From Orthonyx spaldingii (taxonomy: Eukaryota; Chordata; Aves; Passeriformes; Orthonychidae): DNA of 64,000 bases. Each line of letters starts with the position of its first letter. The stretch's first letter is position 1. Location of the stretch: contig VZTJ01002650.1 in assembly GCA_013397795.1 (NCBI GenBank), positions 124,001-188,000 on the forward strand. The letters are read 5' to 3'. The position numbers and the translations under genes were made by a program. A model generated the notes under the pieces. It searched no databases, was not told the origin of the DNA, and was given only the letters and a program-made list of their open reading frames with translations. Of the stretch, positions 39,493 to 54,439 are shown one piece after another.

Positions 39493-42400
39493 ATAAGCAA
39501 TCAGTATGGTCTGAGGCAGCCAGGGTCTGGAGGTAGAAGCAGTGACTTTGGTTCTTTGGTTTAAAATGAATAGATTCAAAAACTTGAAACATTTCAAGGC
39601 TGTCATGCTAGAGCCACAAAAGCCCATATTGTTTGTCAGTAGCTTAGAACTTCACAGAAAACAAAACATTGCTTTTCAAACCTCTTCAATTAAGCCTTCT
39701 ACTGCTCTGGAATACCCAGGGTTTATTTTAACCCCAATTCTGCTCTTATCTTCTCTCCCCATCCTACCATTGAATATTTTATCCTTCTATTCACAGACTG
39801 AGTTTTCTGCTCTTTTTTTTAAAAAAAAACCATTTTCTTTCTCTTTATTATGAATTTTATGTGCCCTTCTGGCAGTAAAAATCCCTTTTCTCCAGTCACA
39901 TGACTATGGCCATTAAAAATCATATGTTCCTGAGGAGATAATGTACTTACATTGTTTTAGCATGAAAATATCAATTGTACCTCAGGTACACAATGCAATC
40001 TGCTCAATAGTTTGAAGCCAAAAGACCTTGTTTTCAGGTATTCAGTGCTATTACACAGATTACCTTCTGCTTCTGTTGTTGTTTGTGTTGATTGTCCTCA
40101 TCTGTCTGAATTGCAGGTGTGGCTATAAAGTTCCTAGGGAAGCCTGTCCAGATCCCAGCACAGAATTTATTAACAGCTAACAAAAAGACTCTTACTAGAA
40201 AATCTGAGGATATAGCTGTGGGTTGGATTAGCTAGTATTCCACCCTTCCACATGGTCAGTGTTTGGGACCCCACTCACAAGTCTCATTACCTCACTATCT
40301 TCTTACCAACAGCCTAATGTGTATTTAGGTTATTTCCTCTTTTCTTGCTACTAGTCTTGTTTTAGAAACCTCCTTTGTAAAAACAAACAAACAAAACACA
40401 AAGCCAAACAAAACCAAAAACTGAAAACAGAAGACTGAACTCAGTTTGGGAAAAAAAAAAAAAAATTACAACAGTGTAACTACATTGATCTGGGCAGAGA
40501 CAGATAAGAATCAAGCACAGGCACTCAGTGTACTGGTACCTATATTACCCTACTTCTTGTGTTACTGTCAGTTTTCTTTTCCTTTTTTATGTGAAATTTT
40601 TGTCTTTTCAGGATATGGAGAAATTTCTCCATTCAGCATATGGAGGCATATGATATAGTACAGTCATTCAGTCAGGTTCTCAGCAGTCATTACATCTTTG
40701 TCAATTATCTTTGCTCTTCTCTGGGACAGATTTATCCAGAATTTACTCTTCACTGTTGATAGCATGATTATATATTTCATATACAGACAAGCAGTATGCC
40801 TTTGGTAAAGTTTCACATTAAATTATAAATTATATGAATTATAAAATTAATCCATTGAGGATTTATATATTTTTTTGACCATAGCTCTACACAAATCTGC
40901 TTGACTTTTCCATCAAGCTTTCTCATTATATAAGTTTTTATTTCCCTATTATTTTTTTAAAAAAAAAAATTGGTTTTTTTATAAATGTCCCTTGTTCATT
41001 ATTTGATGGATATCAACTGGTGATAGAAGAACAAAACAAAGCTGGGAAACTTACATTGTCAACTGCTTTTAATTCAGCCCAGGACTGAGCAAGAAGGTGC
41101 TACTTTTAATGAGAATAACTCCACTCACTAGGAGACAGGAGGACAGATTGCAACACCAGGAGGGAAAAGAGATGTCAGTTATAGCACAGGAGGTAAATTA
41201 AATGTTTCCCTTGTCTACTGGTAAGACAGTCTGCATGTATGGTTCTGGGATTAATAGAGCCTAATTGCAGACAAATTTGCTCTTACTATTCCCCCAAAAT
41301 TCACTTTGCTTTTGGACATTCTGTTCTGCTGAGTCCCAGTTCTCCAAAATGGTTAACGGAGAGGGATGCAGTCAGAATTCTTCTGTTAGGTGTATAGGTA
41401 CAGTTTTGTAACTATTTCTGGATTTTTATGAGTCTCTGTACATAAGCATACATGTCTATTTATGCCAACAGATGTGTATGTGTGTTTTCAAGATCTTGGA
41501 AGATACTTTGAGTATTTGTATGCATGCTTGTGTTTTCATACTTTGGAAATAACCTATGATACTTTGTTTTTTGTCCTGTTTATTTCCTTTTTAGTGTCTT
41601 GGAAACTACTCTCCTAGGAGACAACCAAAATCACCTTCTTCAGAGACTGTGCCTTGTGATGTTTTACACCATAATTCACTTTGGTCAACCTCCAAACATG
41701 TCAGTAGACTGTTTCACAATACACATACCCAATATCCATTCAACTGCTGTCTCTGTTACTCCATGTAATGGAACCACATCACATTTCTTTTACTCCTGTG
41801 GTTTCATTTTCGATATGACTTCAGAATCTCTTTTAAGGATTCATATATAGGTATGCATGTAACTAACAAGTACCAACGAACATGACAAATGCCCAGCCGT
41901 CTCCATCCCTCAACATAAGTTCCAGACACTTATATCACACAAAAATTGAAAATAAAAAGGTAGTATCTGCACCATTAAACAGCCCAATCATACATACAAT
42001 TAATGCAGATTTTCATTAGGACTGGAGTTGTGGCCCTAAACCATGATCAGTGCCTAATGCAGCAGTAGGTTCTTTGCCATGTGATGTAGCAGTGCTGTAG
42101 TCTAGATTATTCCCATTCTACCTGGTTATATCTAACATTTACCCATCCAAATGTTGTTCATCCAGAAAATGCAAAACTGTTTTACTCATTTGCATGAATA
42201 CACAGTAAAAAGGTGCAGTCAAGCAGAAGGCAGAGCACCTCCACAGAGCCTGCACCCATATAGCACACAAAGCATGAGCATCCTGGAATGACAAACACAC
42301 TTCACATGCAGGCAAAGAACTGGCATTCTTACAAACTTCTGAAAGACTCATACTGCTCAGTTCATAGCTCTGGCAAATGGGTTGCTGCGCACATATGTTA

Positions 42401-45400
42401 AAATCCAAATCCATTCACTATCTTATGCATATATTTTTCATTAAAAGGTGCTGTGCAGATGAAGGGGGCTATTAATGTATTCATGTCTCTCAGTTTTCTG
42501 ATTTGGTTTCTTTTTTCAATTTTTCCCAATTTATTTTTGATTGTTTTCTATTCCTCAGAGGCCAAAATTCAATATGTAAAAATGCTTTTAAAAAGGTGAA
42601 TCAACTTCTAATGTCAAATTCAATAAAGCCAGCTACCACAATCACATCACGTAACAATATGAAGGACAATGATGCCCCACATTTCTGCTATTTTCAGAGA
42701 CCCTCCCAGTTGAAAACTAAGGATAACTTACTGCAGTGCTTAGAATCCAAACTGATACTCAGGAAATGGACCTCACATAATGATTTTTCTATCTAGTTTA
42801 TTTATTCTGTATCCTACGGCCATTAATACACTCTAAACTCCAGGGAAGTGAAGGCACGAACGTAGAGTTATTTTCCTTATCTTGTTTGCAGGGAAAAGCT
42901 GAATTTCAAGTCGTCATAAAGTAGCATAATTAGTTATCATGGAACTGCTTCTTACCATAGCTTTGGTGCATTGCATGCCTGCAGGTATGGCACAGATTGA
43001 GGGTCTGCTTGAAGGGGGCACCCCTAGGAAGCACCATCTCCAGTAGGCAAAGCTCTTCCTCAGGTTCTTCATAGCTCAAAAGATGGCTCTGACAACTGCA
43101 GCCCCAAGAGGACTGCAGCCCTGCTGTGTGTCTGGCAATGTCCAACTCCAGGGATGGATGGCTGTAATTCCTTTACGGGTGAAACGATCCATGCAGTTTC
43201 AACATGACTGCTCAAACCTTGCCAGTAAACCTGGGTAAACAATTAAAAAAAAAATAAATCAGAGTGAACTTCCAAGTATTATGGGGACAGGGTTTTGATG
43301 AAATGGTTTTAATTTCAGGTTATTAAAAATCATTATTTAATTTTCAAAGTTAATGTTTCATTTAAGAAAAAATTGTTTTGGGTTTTTAAAAAAATAATAT
43401 GGGGTTTTGCCCTGTATTTCCAAAATAAATTATTTAGGACTGAATTCCCTCCTCTTTAGATATTGAACAGTATATGTTGAATCCTAAGCCTATAAACATA
43501 CTTATCCTGCAATTAGGATTCATGAATAAAGCAGGTACTCTTTACCAAAATACAAAAGAAATTATTTTTAAATATCCTAGGGCAGGTTTCATCTAAGTCA
43601 AAGTTAGTCTAGAGAAATAAACACTTTGGATAACAAATTGAGAAGGTAATGACTTATTCCCTAGAGTTCCCTATTTCCTTCTTAACTTTCATTGAAGGGA
43701 GACTAGAATGACCACCTTACTCTCAAACATGGAGCTCTTGACATCTGTATAAGCACAGGTATTTTCCACTCACCAAGATTTCAGTACTCTGTTCCAAATT
43801 TTTTAATGCATACATTATTTACACAATTTAAAGTTTACTTTGCTCCCTGTACTGTATTTCACTTCAGTCAAAACATTTTCTCTGGTGAGCTCATTTTCTC
43901 ATCTGATGCAGTGAAGCATTAAGCATCTGCCTAAGTCAAACCTTGTGAATATTCCTGCTCAAGCCCAAGAACTTTGCTACATAATGTTTACATTTGTAAG
44001 TTCTTTGCTGAATGTTGTTCATAGCATGGATCTTATTAAGAAAACAGTCCAGATGTTCAGATGTTGTTTGTGTATACTTCAATCAGCTCTTTCTCTTTTT
44101 TATTAACAATGCCCCATATGTAGCTTTTTTATGAGTACTTCTTATTCCCATTAGTGGCTATTTATCTATTAAGTGCTCTAAATAAAGAAGGCCTAAGATT
44201 TTGTTTGAGAATTAGGCATCCAGTTGAGTTTTGTAAAAAATACTGTATTAACATTATCAGAAACTGGTTTTATTTTGCTCTCTCTGTATAAGTGATACTC
44301 CTCATTTCAGTGGTCTTAGTTCTAAGTTGTATGAATGTGAGGGGTATGAAAAGACTAAGATATGAATTATTGTAGGATGAAATGCAAATTGAATTAATGT
44401 TTTACCATAAAAGTATCTCCACCAGTCATTTGAGGCTGTCTATTACATATATTCCTTCAAAAAAAATTTAGACTGTTTACAAGAAAAAATCAGCATTACA
44501 AACTTATGTTCAATCCTTGGGAAATTGGTGTTTCCGTACCAGTGCAGTTGAGCTCAGGTAGCAGTAGCCCCACTTCCCCTTCTACATTTGATTTTAGTGT
44601 CTTAATAGCAGATGACTTGATAAAGAATTGTATACAAAAAGATCAGATGCTGTAGTGAATCCATACTATAACAGTTGGTTTGTTTAAGAGAACATAGACT
44701 AAGGCTGAATAATTATGCAAAAGATAAATCATCCAGCCATGTAATTAATTTGGAATTACAATGACAATAAAGGTACAGTTAAATTCTTATTGATACATTA
44801 AAATTGTGATAAATGTTAATATATTTAATTGGTATTTAACAAGATAGCTGTAGCAAGTTAATTAGATATCCATTTACATACTTCATAAATGTCAGCATTT
44901 TTAACAATTCTGCTCACATTTAGACTACAGTACAGCCTTGAGTATTCCTGGATACAATAGGTGTGATAAGTAACACTAGCTCCATGTCCCTCCTGATCGT
45001 TTTATCATGGTCAAGATGAAATTAGAATTAAATTTTCCTTCCCCTTCCCCTTCTTTTTCCCATTAACTATCAGGACTTCATAAATATAAAGACAAACTAG
45101 ACACTAGTAGCTTCTGGACAATTTTGATGTTAATATCTCTGTGCCTCTCCTTCACATCTCTAAATCATTGTTAAGATTCCAGCTGACTATTTACAAATGA
45201 AAGAGATCTATATTCACCATGATTATAACACGCCCTGATAAATTTGTGAACTGATGATGCTAAAAAGTACAGAGAAATTAAATCCGGAAGCTCTGTCAGC
45301 CTTTAACTAACTACCACACATAAAATGCAAGAATGTAAAAAGTTATGTATGGGAACTTAAGAGTCACTTTAAAAAGGCAGCTGCAAGCAGAAAATGTCAA

Positions 45401-48400
45401 AATAGTTTATCAAGTAAGTTTATAACACTTCTTCATTATCTTAATCATAAGGATGCATAAAAATGGCTATGAAGATAAGTAGATCTGTTCCCCCCCGCCC
45501 TTTTTTCTCCCAGACACTATGATAAAAGGAGACTGGCAAGGTTTTTAAAGATACCCTTAAATGAAGAGTGATGATGGTTCTCTTAGATTTGCTTTGAAGA
45601 ACATATTATATAATGCCTGAATTACAATGAGAGAGATAGAGACACTTGGATGGGAAGAGCAGGAGATTGAACAGGAGACAAGAAACAGAGGAAGGCTAAG
45701 ATGGGTGAAAATTCTTCATTAGTCACAGGAATTTTCTTCTGATTTATTCTCATGTGACCTAATTGGAGAATGTTTCCTACCAGAGATGTCCAATATCATG
45801 GGCAGGATTTATAGATCTGTTTGAGATTTTAGTTAAAATATGGCTAAAAATATTAAAATGGTGTAGTGAGATAATGCAAAGTGTCTACGTGTTCCAAATT
45901 TTTTTATTCATTCTGAAATTTTATTTAAGACAATCAGACCATGCTTTCATTATGTTTGCCTGGTCTGCTCCTGAGAAGATAGTACTGCCCTACCCACAGG
46001 AATGAACAGGACTACTTTTTAGAGTTTCCAGGAGGTGGACTTTTGAAGTCATTGTTCTACTTGGCTAGCAGTTAATACTGAGTAGCACTGAGGAACAGGG
46101 GATTAAATTGTTTTACTTTGGGATGCAGAAGACTTACCTAAAGTCTTCAATAAAGTCCATATATTTTCTAGAAAGAATTTCAGTGGTGTCCAATGGTTTT
46201 AGCACATAGGCTATCTTACACCTATTTGTCAACTTAAAGCAAGAATACAGGATTTATGACAATAATAAAGACAAAGCACCACACATATAAACCAAACAGG
46301 CCATATTAATAAAAAATATTAATCTCAACAGCACTTTTAAAAGCAAAGAAAATGACAATATTCTTCTGAGAGTTTCCCAGAACTGGTTCAGTTTTGCAAG
46401 TATTTCTAAACTCAGATAAAGAGAATTCCACAACGTTCCGACAGTTAGTACCCTGACTGTGTTCTTATTTTCTGCTTCTTTCTCAATCAGGCTTTAGTCC
46501 TCACTGACACAATGGCTATTTCATCACTTGCCTCTAGAAAGCTTTCAACACATATACAAGTTCCAATTTATAAAATTTCACCTGATATTTCTTGTATATT
46601 TTCCCACTCCTAGGTTTACTCAAACAAAAATGATGACCCAATTTCTACTGGAAACATTCACTACAAACCTTTTGAGACCAGAAGTTTTAGCAAGTAAGCA
46701 CCATTCTTTCTACTAGCTGTGTTGTAATAACAGCAAATGTTGATTCCTGTTAATATTTCTTTAATGGTTCCTTCAGGTACATAACAATTTTCATGTCCTT
46801 TGTCATATTTCCCTAGATTCTATCATCTGGATATCAGAGAAATTATAGAAATTATTATTAATGTTTTATGAAATAAGCCAAATTCCACTTCCATGTGGAA
46901 ATCTATAAATCTGAACAATAGGTCTTTTACTATTTGGCAACTGATGTGTGGATTCAGTCCAAATTAGAGTCAATGTAATTGAGGGCAGAACTGTCCCTTA
47001 AAACACATTCTAAGTAATCGAGGATTAAATATACTAATTAAAATTACTTTTGTGAATAACTGTACCAGTTATATTTTCTAGGTAGAAGTGAAAAACAGTA
47101 AAATCAATGAAATATAAATATGCAATTTTTTTTATTTTCAAAAGAAACATTTAAGAATTTCTGGGATAAAAAGGATTTTTTAGGATCACTAAAATTCTTT
47201 AGTACATATTTAAAAAAATAAATATTGACACTGCAATTTATATCCAATTAATAAGAGTGTCATAAACATATACATTTGAATTCTTTAAACCATGGTCACA
47301 CTTAAAAAGACATTTTAAATTGGCCAATAGATTCAGAAGCCAGGTACGAATCTGGCAGATGTGCACACAGGAGAATGATTCCAAAGACTTCCTCTGCTAA
47401 TAAATATGAAGAATCAACATTTTTGTTCCTAATCACATGTAAAGAGCAGCAATTATTCTTTCCTGGTATACTTATTTAGGACATTCAATGAATCTAAATA
47501 CACTTCACTGAATACACTGACATTTAGTAAATTCTTCTTTAAAAAGATAGCTTGCATACCAAGTTTTCTGTTAGCCTGTGTGGCAGAAAAAAGGAGATCC
47601 ATATTACAACTCAGGTGCTGTATGCTTTCTCTCTTGTCAGTGGAGAAAGAGCAGCATCTTAAGAGAGGGAGTTACATTTTGGGGAAGCAGATTCACCTGC
47701 TAGGGTGCCTCACTCTGTTAACAATACAGGGAGTTAACAGCCAACCCACATTCTAATTCAGTTTTTACAGCTAAAGGACTACAGAGAGAATAGATGAGCC
47801 CAGCCTAAAAACCACAAGACTCAAGGCTTTTCAAGAGCTTCTTCTAACAAAAGTTTCTGCCTCCATTTCACTTTTTCAGGTTCATGGCCTATAGGTGTAG
47901 GCAAAACCATACATTACACTTTGCCACAGTTCTCTTAGTTTCCTTTCTAAAATATGATTACAAACTCTTCCAAATTCTCTGAGAGAACAAACTGCTGGTC
48001 ATCCAGAAGATACATTAGTCAGCTTGGGCTAGCGGTCAAGATTCAGAAGGATCATTGTTGAGGGCTGGTTTAAAGAAACATTTACAATTCTAGGAGATTT
48101 CAGACAGATGAAATTAGCCAGGGTTCTGATGTGGTATGGTTATCATTAAATCTTTCACTAAATAAAATTTTCCTCTCAGATAATGAGAAATAGGTGCACA
48201 GAAATATTGAGAAAGTTTCCTCTGAATATATTAATCTAAAAAAAAAGACCTTTCATTTTTTATTTGGTGACTTGTATGTTGGAGAAACCTTGTTTTCTTC
48301 CAACCAGGTCCCTTAATCCCTGTTATGCAACTTCTGTGCTTAGTTTAGAAAAGGTATTCTTGTGAGAGAGGGTATAATACCCATAAGACCTATTGCTCCT

Positions 48401-51400
48401 GTACAGTTTAACTCAGTTTTTACCCTCTTAATTTATTATTTTCTTGTAATCTGCTTCTAGATTTTTATTTACTATTATTCTATTCACAGCATATTAGTAA
48501 GTAGAGGGAATCATCTCCTTTCCAACCCTGATTGGTGAGTGGAATTTTTGAACTGGTGCCATCAGCATAATTTGAAACCAGGTGGTATTAAACCAATTAG
48601 ATTTTTTAATTGATTTTTACATTTTATGCAGTAAGGGAAATTCATTGATGTTCATTTTGGAAATGAGATAACAATGACTTTTGAAAGATTGCCAGCTCAC
48701 AAAATGTAAAGTCAATATCAATTCATTAACAAATTAACGGGACTGATTTTATTGTAAATAACTAGCAACTGTGCAGTTGGCAGGTCTGAGTTAGTAGTTA
48801 TTCAGTACATCACATGTAAGTCCTGAGAGTAATGAAAGAGTTCAGAAATAGACTTTTTAATCAAGAGTTTCATACTATCTCTGGGAGTTAAATATTTTTC
48901 ATTTTAAAAAGAAGTGTCTTACAATGACCTTATAGTGTGAGTAGAAAAGTTTATATTACACTTAGTCTGTGTCTTTAAACACAGACCTAAATACAATTGG
49001 GTGAGAAGTCATATTTCAAATTGAAAAAAGCCCCCAACAAAATTGAAATAATTTCTGTTTGCTGTCAAACAGTTCGTCTTCACTTTTTTTCATGCAGGAA
49101 AGAAAAGTTCTTGAAGCAAAATGTTGAAAGGAACTGTTTGGGTTTTCTTACGCTGATAAACAATGGTTTAGTTTGAGCTTTTTTTTTGTTTCTTTTGCAA
49201 GCAAATACTTTGTTCTCCTTATTAAACTGAAGTACAGTTGGAATTGAAACATCATTTTGAAATAGCAAGTGGAAACTCCTAGCATTTGTCTTGTTTTCTA
49301 CCCATTTTTCTAGCTTAAACACTATGAAAAATTCAAAATGAATTTGTGAATTGTTTTGGGCAGATGCATTATTCACTGAGAAAGGCTTTTGCCTGAAGAG
49401 TTTCCCCTAGCTACGATCCTGAATAATGCATTGTAGGTAGCTTTGCCTGTGAGATCTAGAGGCAATAGTATATTTTACAGATGTTCCTCAGGATATAATA
49501 CTCTTCAGAATGAAATCCCACCTTAGTCCTTAGAAACCTCTACATGTTCTGTATCGTCACTGTGTCTAGGTACTGAACTGGGAAATAATTGAAACAAAGG
49601 CTCCTTCTCATTCCTAGTGCTTCTGACCCTTTTTTCAGTGGAACAGAAATATTTAGCCTCCAATCCTAACTTAATGCTTGTCCCTCCAGCATGATGTATT
49701 GTTATAAGAACCTGATTCTGTTTAACTTCTCTCATAAAAGTGTTGAAAAGTAGTCAAAAGGGAGAAAATCTTTGTCAGGACTGTATTTCTTTTAATGTAG
49801 TTTTCTGTGGGGTCTCAATACTTCTTTCCCATCCAAGTCTGGTCACTTCTGCAGCATCCATTACTGTACTTTAATGTAACCCAGTCACTATCTATGAAAT
49901 ATTGGTTGAGTTTGTCACTTGTGTGACCTGTGTCTCCTCTTTATTTTGACTGTGCACAAGTGAAGGCATAATTTAACTTCTTGATTTTGCTCAAAATTTA
50001 AATGCTATATGTTCTTCTGCAGCGTTTCTGGTATTCTAAAAAAAGCACAAAACTTCTGGAAAACTTAAATACATTGAAAATATTGTATTTCGATAAGAGT
50101 TATTTTTCTAATTGTTCCATATGTCAGTAGAATTGTTTTAGTCATCAATTGAAATGCTTTGCAAGGCTAAAATTTTTATGTGTATTAGAATTTGGAAAAT
50201 AATAAGGTTGCCATTAATATTTTACATTCTTCCATTTATCAATTTTCTGCTCTTAAACATGAAAATGTGTAGCACATCTAAGTATCTATTCAGTTCCAAG
50301 TACCAAGCCTTTTTACTTACTACTAGGACCTTAAAAATTACTTTTTGGGCTCAAATTTCATTTAGCAGATTCTAGAGAGATCAGTAGGTGAGGGGGTTAA
50401 CCTTAAAACAAACATAGAACCCAGATCCTCACAGGCATTTAGATTCTTATCTCACATCTGTGCTGAAATATTTCCAAAGATGTGAGCCTTGAAGGATACC
50501 TTGACTTCTGAATAAGGCAGAACATGGCATACACTCTGCTTTATTTAGAAATGGTGTTGTAAAAGTGCATTTTAAGGGTTACTCCAGAAATCTGATGGGT
50601 GATAGGCAATTCAAGATTTTCCAGGCACACCAAGGTTATTGACTTTCTGAAGCTGACTAGATGATGTGAGCTACTTCCAGCAATTCAATCTACTCCATTC
50701 AGAGCACAGCCAGTTTATAAAGGCATGCAATTTGTAGAGGACTGTTTCAGGGTCACAGTGCTACAGCCCTCTTGACACAGCCAAAAGAAAGTCTTGAATA
50801 GAGGATGAGAAACCTGATTGCTGATTAGCTTCAGTGTTATTTCAATCAATTCCCAGAAGGAAGTTAGCAATCTGCCCAGCATTCAACAAAAGATTGCTAT
50901 TAAAGGGCCATTATGATGGGAACACTCAATTCAGAAAGGTTTGGGTTGTTGGGTTTTTTTTCAGTTTTTGATAAATCTGGTTTTTGAGGAGGGTTTTTCT
51001 GGTTTTGTTTTGTTTTTTTATTCAGTTTGAATTCTATTTAGGGATTTCTTGATTATAAGACTCTTTTTACTGAATTTATTACTTTTTTCATTCATACGTA
51101 CTATGGGCAAGATGCATGGATTATTTAAAACTAAATACTCAGAGGAATTTTCTCAAAGGCAGTCCTCCTCCCACAGATAAAGTGCTGCTAAATTCAATTG
51201 AGTAATGAACATCTTATTATTTCTTTTGAAGCTAAAAACATCAAAAGGTTATTATATCTTTTTTTGTAATGACACAAAAACATCTTTAAGTGGACCTACC
51301 CTGAACAGTCCAGGTGCTCCTCACCATCTAAATGCACAAAGAAACAAAAGCCTCCTTCACTGTGATTCAAAATTAAACCTTTCTCTTTTTTTTAACATTA

Positions 51401-51469
51401 TAAAAACGAATTAAAAAAGGATAGAATAACCATTGGACTATTAATATGGAACATATTGACAGGATGAGG
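39493..51469. other. AT-rich unique DNA, no recognisable gene
   Basis: About 12 kb with no recognisable exon, RNA gene or interspersed repeat. It contains minor low-complexity tracts: an A/C-rich stretch at 40378-40430, A/T homopolymers near 40950-40980, C/T-rich words at 45037-45060 and a T/G-rich stretch at 50940-51015. A CpG-poor but GC-elevated patch near 42930-43145 is open on the minus strand (71 codons) with no recognisable product. Confidence 0.6.
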
Positions 51470-51738
51470 GATAAAGTTTTTAAATTTAAGGAGGATCAAT
51501 TTAGATTAACTGTAAGGAAAAGGTCTTTTGCAATGAAAGTGGTGAAAAAAATACTGGAATAAGTTTCCCAGAGAAGTGGTACATGACCCATTCCTGGAAC
51601 TATTCAAGGTCTGGTTTAATGGGGCTCTGAGAAACTTGATCTAGTTTAAAATGTCCCTGCTCATTGCAAGGGGGTTGGACTAGATGACCTTTAAAGGTCC
51701 CTTCCAACCCAAACAATTCTATGATTCTGAGATTCTGT
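51470..51738 (+). mobile_element. CR1 LINE 3' end, plus strand
   Basis: The last ~270 bases of a CR1 element. From 51490 it reads like the terminal ORF2 segment (ggaggatcaatttagatta, then tttcccagagaagtgg and ccattcctggaactattcaa). The 3'UTR follows (tggggctctgagaaact, gggggttggactagatgac, ggtcccttccaaccca), ending in attctatgattctgagattctg, degenerate copies of the CR1 terminal octamer. The coding part has lost its frame. This is a typical severely 5'-truncated insertion. Confidence 0.93.
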
Positions 51739-53314
51739 AAACATGGTAGAAGAAGCAAGTATCCTGATTTTCCCTTTAATTTTTAAGAAAATATTTAATA
51801 TTTTGATCTTGCTTTTATTCCCCCAGAACTGCAGGGAACTATTGCCTTCCTTCCCAGGAGTGTGAGGAAGATTAACATATTAATACGTTAATACATCAAT
51901 ACACTGAGGCATTCAGATACTGTGGTAATATAAGAAATACAAATATCTTACATGATTACAAAGATTTGCAACTTCAAAAGTATAAAGAAACCTACTAAAA
52001 ATGCAGATGCATTCAGTGTATGCATAGTCTTAAAAGTGCTAATTTGTACGCTTCAATATTCAGTTCCTTCTAGTTGCTATTGGATCAGAGCTACACGTTT
52101 CAAAAGTAAAAAGCTAGCTTTTCTCATTATCAATGTTGCAGTCCTGGCCTGATGGTATCTGAATATCTATCACACTGGTGATGAATCTAAAATCACTACT
52201 GGTATTGTAAACCCCCAGCTGAAACACAGCAAACTATATCATCAATGATGTGCATAGCAACATTAACATATGTAAGGGCTCCAAACTACCAAAAAATTTC
52301 TGAAATTGTTTTTGCCAGTACAGGGATTGTAACTCTGACTTGAAAATATGGAAGCAAATTATATTGAGCTAGAAATTGCTCTTTTTCTTTACTACTCTGT
52401 TTTCATCTTTATTGCATTTAGAAAGACATAAAAGTATATGGTCAAACAAAGAAAATCTAGAGCTCACTGCATGAGGAAAAGGAGTTTAAGGGGAGCTGCA
52501 GTATAAAATGTAAAACAGAAAAGTTATAATTAAGTATCACTAGGTATAAATGCCATCACTGAGCATTACTGCCTTTCAAAACTAGTAGTCAGGAAGAAAT
52601 GCTGCTCTGGGCACATCTGCAGACTCTGCAGAGGCTTGGCCAACTCTAGTTATGGTCAGAAGTGACATTTGGAAGCTAAAAGTGCATGTTAGCTGTGGAA
52701 AGATTAGCATTATGAGATTTTAATCACATCCAAAACCAGGCAAGTTTTGAGGATCTAAATTACAGACTTAAGTGTCCAGAATGGCAACCCTTAGGGATAT
52801 ACTCTGCTTCTGTTCATGCAAATGCACATCTTAATTGACAACTAAGATCTATCTGGAGCTTTCTGGGGGAAATTGAAACACAGTTACAATAGTTACAGTA
52901 GTTTCACTAGTACTCCATCCTATAGTCAGAGTCATTACTTTGTCAGTTTAGCTCCAAAAATCTTTCTGCTTCAGTCTTTTCACCTGTCACATAAATAACA
53001 AATAAGTTTTACTGCAAGATCATAAGGAAGTTTGAGTCATTAATATCTGCACAGCCTAGTAAGATGCTAAGAATAAAACCACTAAAAATGTTCCAAAAAT
53101 TTATAGTGCATATAAAAATATTATACTATAAACCTTTTACAAATAGTCTTACACATTGTTATGGTAAAAGTATCACTAAACAGCCACATATAACAGCTAA
53201 ATGTTAGCTAACAGAAAAATGTCTCCCTCAGCCATGTACTCAGGTTTGTGAAAAACAAACACAAAACGTAGATATCAAAGCTGTGGGATCTCTGACTGCA
53301 GAAGAAAGAGTGTG
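51739..53314. other. AT-rich unique DNA, no recognisable gene
   Basis: No exon, RNA gene or known repeat was recognised between the CR1 3' end and the next LTR. Confidence 0.6.
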
Positions 53315-53570
53315 TGTGTTGTCACTGTTGAGCCGATGTCGAAACAAGAGGCACACGAGAGCGATTGCCGAGAAAAGGGAATTATTTATTTAAATGCAGC
53401 TTTATATACAAAATGAATGCTCACTAGGATTGGCCACAGCCCTCTGCCCCCTGGGGTTGATTGGCCACAGGCATTCCCACCTGTTCCCAGAGGAGCTCTG
53501 AGCACCTTATCTTGTGTTTACCACAAACAGAAAGATTTTTTCATGAGAAAGAGAGTTCTGTGCTATCACA
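53315..53570 (-). mobile_element. short solo LTR of an avian endogenous retrovirus (class II/ERVK-like), minus strand
   Basis: The 256-base unit starts TGTGTTGTCAC and ends GTGCTATCACA on the plus strand; these ends are inverted repeats matching at 8 of 11 positions, with the expected TG...CA termini. Both flanks read gtgtg (53310-53314 and 53571-53575), compatible with a 5-bp target duplication, but the site is GT-rich so this is weak. On the minus strand a TATA box (GTATATAAA, 53401-53409 reversed) is followed about 10-20 bases later by AATAAA (53385-53390 reversed), the compact arrangement of alpha/beta-like retroviral LTRs. No coding region flanks it. Sequence style matches songbird ERVK-type LTRs as I remember them; the exact family is uncertain. 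Confidence 0.75.
53385..53409 (-). promoter_or_regulatory. TATA box and AATAAA signal of the solo LTR
   Basis: Minus strand: TATATAAA at about 53402-53409 and AATAAA at 53385-53390. Any transcript would run towards lower coordinates. Activity cannot be judged from sequence. Confidence 0.45.
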
Positions 53571-54439
53571 GTGTGTGTGTGTGTTTTCAGAGATATTTTC
53601 CATTCTACAGCTTTACATTATAAATACTTTTTCATCTGTAACAGCCACAAGTCTACATATTGGGATCATTATGAACAAGTCAGCAAATGAGAAGACAAAA
53701 GTTTTTCTTTTTTACTAGTTCAGATGAGTTATTGCACTAGAGGTAGAGGATTTTGGAAGGCATTGATGATTAATTGTGAATTATGCAGAAAATTATCTAA
53801 AAATAAGAATAAAACCACAATTGAAAGTACAATTTTAGTAGTATGCTCAAGGTGTTTGAACATCACAGAACGTGTTTCGTTACTGTCATTTATGCTGAAA
53901 TGTTTGATGGTTTATGAAACAGGAAACCACTACAGTGGTTTAGGATTATGCACTTGGATTGAAAAAAGTGTCATAAACAAGGGTGGAGAAGAGTCAGAAC
54001 TGCATCTTCTGTATCTTGCTGTTTCTGATTTTACTTACAATTGTGCCACCACAGAATTAAACTGCTCATTATTATTATTCATTAGCACATGGCTCTGGTG
54101 TGTGACAATTGCTTTCAGAGGAAGAATTTTGAAACAAGGGAGTTTCACACATGAGAAAGTGAACTATTGTGCTGCTGTCTAGAATTAAATGCAGTGTAAC
54201 AAACAGAGAAAACAATTCTGTCAGTGCCCCAGCTCTGAGGTGTTCTCTCTCTTTGTCATTCATGCAGACAAGACTTTTAAAGGTCAAAGTCACACATTTT
54301 ATCCAATCCTGATAGCCTTCCAATAAGGTTTTTGTGTCCAACTTCATCCTGAGTTTGCAGCACATTTAGGAGCTCTACACAGGAGATCTGTCTGCAAACA
54401 CATTCTATTGTCTCACCATACTTAATAAATGCTTCCTGC
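53571..54439. other. unique DNA between two LTRs, no recognisable gene
   Basis: The stretch opens with a short GT repeat. An open frame of 152 codons on the plus strand (53724-54182) is the longest frame in the window that is not CR1 or gap sequence. It has no recognisable domain, no clear splice or promoter context, and its length is within what chance can give over 64 kb of AT-rich DNA, so it is not called as a gene. Confidence 0.55.

Noticed and set aside
53724..54182. 152-codon plus-strand open frame
   Set aside because: No recognisable domain, no coding context, and a length that chance can produce in 64 kb of AT-rich sequence read in six frames.
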